Of a DNA stretch of 24,324 bases, positions 22,718-24,324 are shown piece by piece. The notes beneath the pieces are model-generated. The model saw only the letters and a list, made by a program, of their open reading frames with translations, was not told the DNA's origin and ran no database searches. Every line of letters starts with the position of its first letter. Position 1 is the stretch's first letter. Origin of the DNA: Actinomycetota bacterium. Its GTDB lineage: Bacteria; Actinomycetota; Acidimicrobiia; Spongiisociales; ZC4RG35. A program made the position numbers and the translations under genes. The stretch spans positions 1 through 24,324 of the forward strand of contig JAKEHF010000221.1 in assembly GCA_022615295.1 (NCBI GenBank), written 5' to 3'.

Positions 22718-24009
22718 CCGGCCTCCTCGTGGCTGATCCGGAGCAGCAGGGCGACTAGCACCAGATTGCCGACCAGCGCCGACCCCCCGTAGGACATGAA
22801 GGGGAGGGTGATCCCGGTGAGGGGGACGAGGCGGAGTATCCCCCCGACGATGAGGAACACCTGCACCCCGAAGACGAGGGTTAGACCGGCCGCCAGGAGC
22901 TTGCGGAACGTGGAGCGGCTGCGGAAGGCGATGCCGATGCCCACCGCCACGAGAAGCGAGTAGAGGGCGATCACGGCGACGGAGGCCGCAAATCCGAGCT
23001 CCTCTCCGACCGCGGCGAATATGAAATCGGTGGCGGCGTTTGGGATCAGGTCGGGACGGCCCAGACCCGGGCCGGCACCGGAGAGACTCCCCGACCCTAG
23101 GGCGAAGAGACCCTGGGCGATCTGATATCCCTCATCGGCGAAGTGGTCGAAGGGGGCCAGCCATCCGATCACCCTCCGTTGCACGTGGTCGAACGCCTGA
23201 TATGCCGTGAACCCGGCGAGCAGGGCGAGAACCGCCCCACTCACCAGATAACCGGAGGCCCCGGTGGCCGCGTAGAGGAGGAGTACGAAACCGGCGAAGA
23301 GGAGGAGGGAGGCCCCGAGGTCCCTCTGCCAGACCAGGATGAGGACGCTGGCTCCCCAGGCGAGGAGCAAGGGGATCAACTGGCGGGGCTCGGGGAACCG
23401 GAAGGGCCCGACACGACGGTGCGCCTCGCGGAGGGCCTTCTGATGGTCGGCCAGATAGGCCGCCATGAACACCACCAGACCCAGCTTGGCCAGCTCTCCT
23501 GGCTGGAAGCCGACGTTGATGAAGCCGAGGTCGATGGTCACCCAGAGACGGGAGCCGTTGACCTCCATCCCCCGTATCGGAAACCCCCAGTCCGAGGGGA
23601 GGTTGGGGGCGACGAGGAGGGTCACCGACACCAGGAGGATCAGATTCCGATAGCGGCGGAGGACCGAGGTGCCCCGGGAAGCCAGCAGCCAGAGGACCAC
23701 CGAGGCCAGGGCGGCCCCGATGAGGAGCCACCAGCGCTGCAACCCGGCCCGAATCGGGTCGAGCCGGAAGATCTCGAGGAACCCGATGGCGGTGACGGCC
23801 ACCACCGAAGGCAGGAGCAGCGGGGTGGCCTTGGGCGCCCATATATGGACCGCGGTCGCCACTGTCCCGAAGGCGATGAGGAACACCAGGAAGGTCAGAC
23901 CGACCTGTACGTCGATCCCGCCCCCGTTGGCGAAGTTGACCAGACTCACACCGAAGGCGGCCAGCCCGGAGGCGGTGACGAGGGTGGTCCATTCCGCCCG
24001 ACGGGTCAT
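22714..24009 (-). CDS. rodA: SEDS peptidoglycan glycosyltransferase (RodA/FtsW family)
   Basis: Polytopic membrane protein of 431 residues with around 11-12 hydrophobic helices. SEDS hallmarks are visible: a DLGASLLLFAGFVLLLYAA helix region, the long extracellular loop with GLFALGSGSLSGAGPGLG and IPNAATDFIFAAVGEELGF, and the C-terminal LPFMSYGGSAL (near 402-412). SEDS proteins polymerise glycan strands from lipid II, working with a class B PBP. Its ATG is one base from the stop of pstP and its stop overlaps pbpA, so pstP-rodA-pbpA-pknB reads as one operon. RodA is preferred over FtsW because of the gene order. Confidence 0.94.
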   Translation of the reverse strand: MTRRAEWTTLVTASGLAAFGVSLVNFANGGGIDVQVGLTFLVFLIAFGTVATAVHIWAPKATPLLLPSVVAVTAIGFLEIFRLDPIRAGLQRWWLLIGAALASVVLWLLASRGTSVLRRYRNLILLVSVTLLVAPNLPSDWGFPIRGMEVNGSRLWVTIDLGFINVGFQPGELAKLGLVVFMAAYLADHQKALREAHRRVGPFRFPEPRQLIPLLLAWGASVLILVWQRDLGASLLLFAGFVLLLYAATGASGYLVSGAVLALLAGFTAYQAFDHVQRRVIGWLAPFDHFADEGYQIAQGLFALGSGSLSGAGPGLGRPDLIPNAATDFIFAAVGEELGFAASVAVIALYSLLVAVGIGIAFRSRSTFRKLLAAGLTLVFGVQVFLIVGGILRLVPLTGITLPFMSYGGSALVGNLVLVALLLRISHEEAG

Positions 24010-24010
24010 G

Positions 24011-24324
24011 TCACTCGAGCACGTCGATGACGATCACCGAGACGTTGTCGACACCACCGGCGGAGTTGGCCAGCTCGATGAGGCCCCAAGTGGCCTCGTC
24101 CGGCGTGGGGTTGAGCAGGGTCTCGGCGATGGCGTCGTCATCGACCATCTCGGTGAGACCATCCGAGCAGAGGAGGATCCGGTCCCCCGGGCTCAACTCC
24201 ACTTCGGTGACGTCGACGTCGATGAAGCGGGTGAGGCCGAGGGTGCGGGTCAGCATGTGACGCTGAGGGTGGTTGGTCGCCTCCTCGGGGGCGATCTTCC
24301 CCAGGGCGACGTACTCGGCGGCCA
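24011..24324 (-). CDS. pstP: PP2C-type Ser/Thr phosphatase, C-terminal part (PstP-like), cut by the window edge
   Basis: The C-terminal 103 residues of a PP2C family phosphatase; the 5' part lies beyond the window. Visible are the NHPQRHMLTRTLG segment, LSPGDRILLCSDGLTEMV with the metal-binding Asp of the SDGL motif, and GGVDNVSVIVIDVLE with the DN metal ligand. It dephosphorylates PknB and its substrates. Unlike M. tuberculosis PstP, it ends right after the catalytic domain, with no membrane segment or extracellular tail, so it is a soluble version. Confidence 0.92.
   Translation of the reverse strand, partial: AAEYVALGKIAPEEATNHPQRHMLTRTLGLTRFIDVDVTEVELSPGDRILLCSDGLTEMVDDDAIAETLLNPTPDEATWGLIELANSAGGVDNVSVIVIDVLE

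Overview
This is a GC-rich chromosomal window with dense, often translationally coupled genes. CrgA, the pstP-rodA-pbpA-pknB cell-envelope cluster, a sigma-70 ECF factor and several GTG/TTG starts point to Actinomycetota. The style (alpha/beta-hydrolase/cyclase fusions, many acyl-CoA enzymes, pentapeptide lipoprotein) resembles uncultured Acidimicrobiia, but this placement is an inference from memory, not from a search. No phage, IS element, CRISPR array or classical defence gene is visible.

Layout. 1-217: remnant of a larger gene with an apparent internal deletion. 218-1943 (minus): two-gene ABC-2 exporter, divergent from 2087-4153 (plus), a lipoprotein joining Asp-box-like repeats to pentapeptide repeats; a perfect 16-bp palindrome lies between them. 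4184-6690 (minus): an alpha/beta-hydrolase/class III cyclase fusion coupled to an epoxide hydrolase. 6804-8100 (minus): DHFR-like reductase and a Pr6Pr membrane protein. 8162-8236: tRNA-Ile(GAT). 8333-10365: a disturbed zone with a TetR regulator and its probable operator, a truncated alpha/beta hydrolase colliding head-on with a truncated AMP-binding enzyme, and a crotonase that has lost its N-terminus. 10393-11933 (minus): ECF sigma factor and coupled single-pass membrane partner. 12092-14773: isochorismatase-like hydrolase, YccF protein, tRNA-Ala(TGC), thiolase and a small zinc-ribbon membrane protein. 14807-14996: hairpin-forming tandem repeat. 15036-15272: crgA. 15337-19308: a complete four-gene polyamine-type ABC importer (potDABC-like). 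19305-24324 (minus): pknB, pbpA, rodA and partial pstP.

How it fits together. tRNA-Ile(GAT), tRNA-Ala(TGC), crgA and pknB-pbpA-rodA-pstP are the same markers found close to gyrA and oriC in Mycobacterium tuberculosis, so the window is probably origin-proximal. Here the markers are spread out: about 4.9 kb separates the two tRNAs, which face opposite ways, and the pot operon separates crgA from pknB. The rearranged block between the tRNAs holds most of the broken genes. The envelope cluster would run peptidoglycan elongation (SEDS polymerase RodA with class B PBP) under Ser/Thr phosphorylation control (PknB/PstP).

There is no unequivocally new system. The best leads are the hydrolase/cyclase plus epoxide hydrolase pair, the propeller-like/pentapeptide lipoprotein beside a palindromic site, and the rearrangement junction near 9240-9256.
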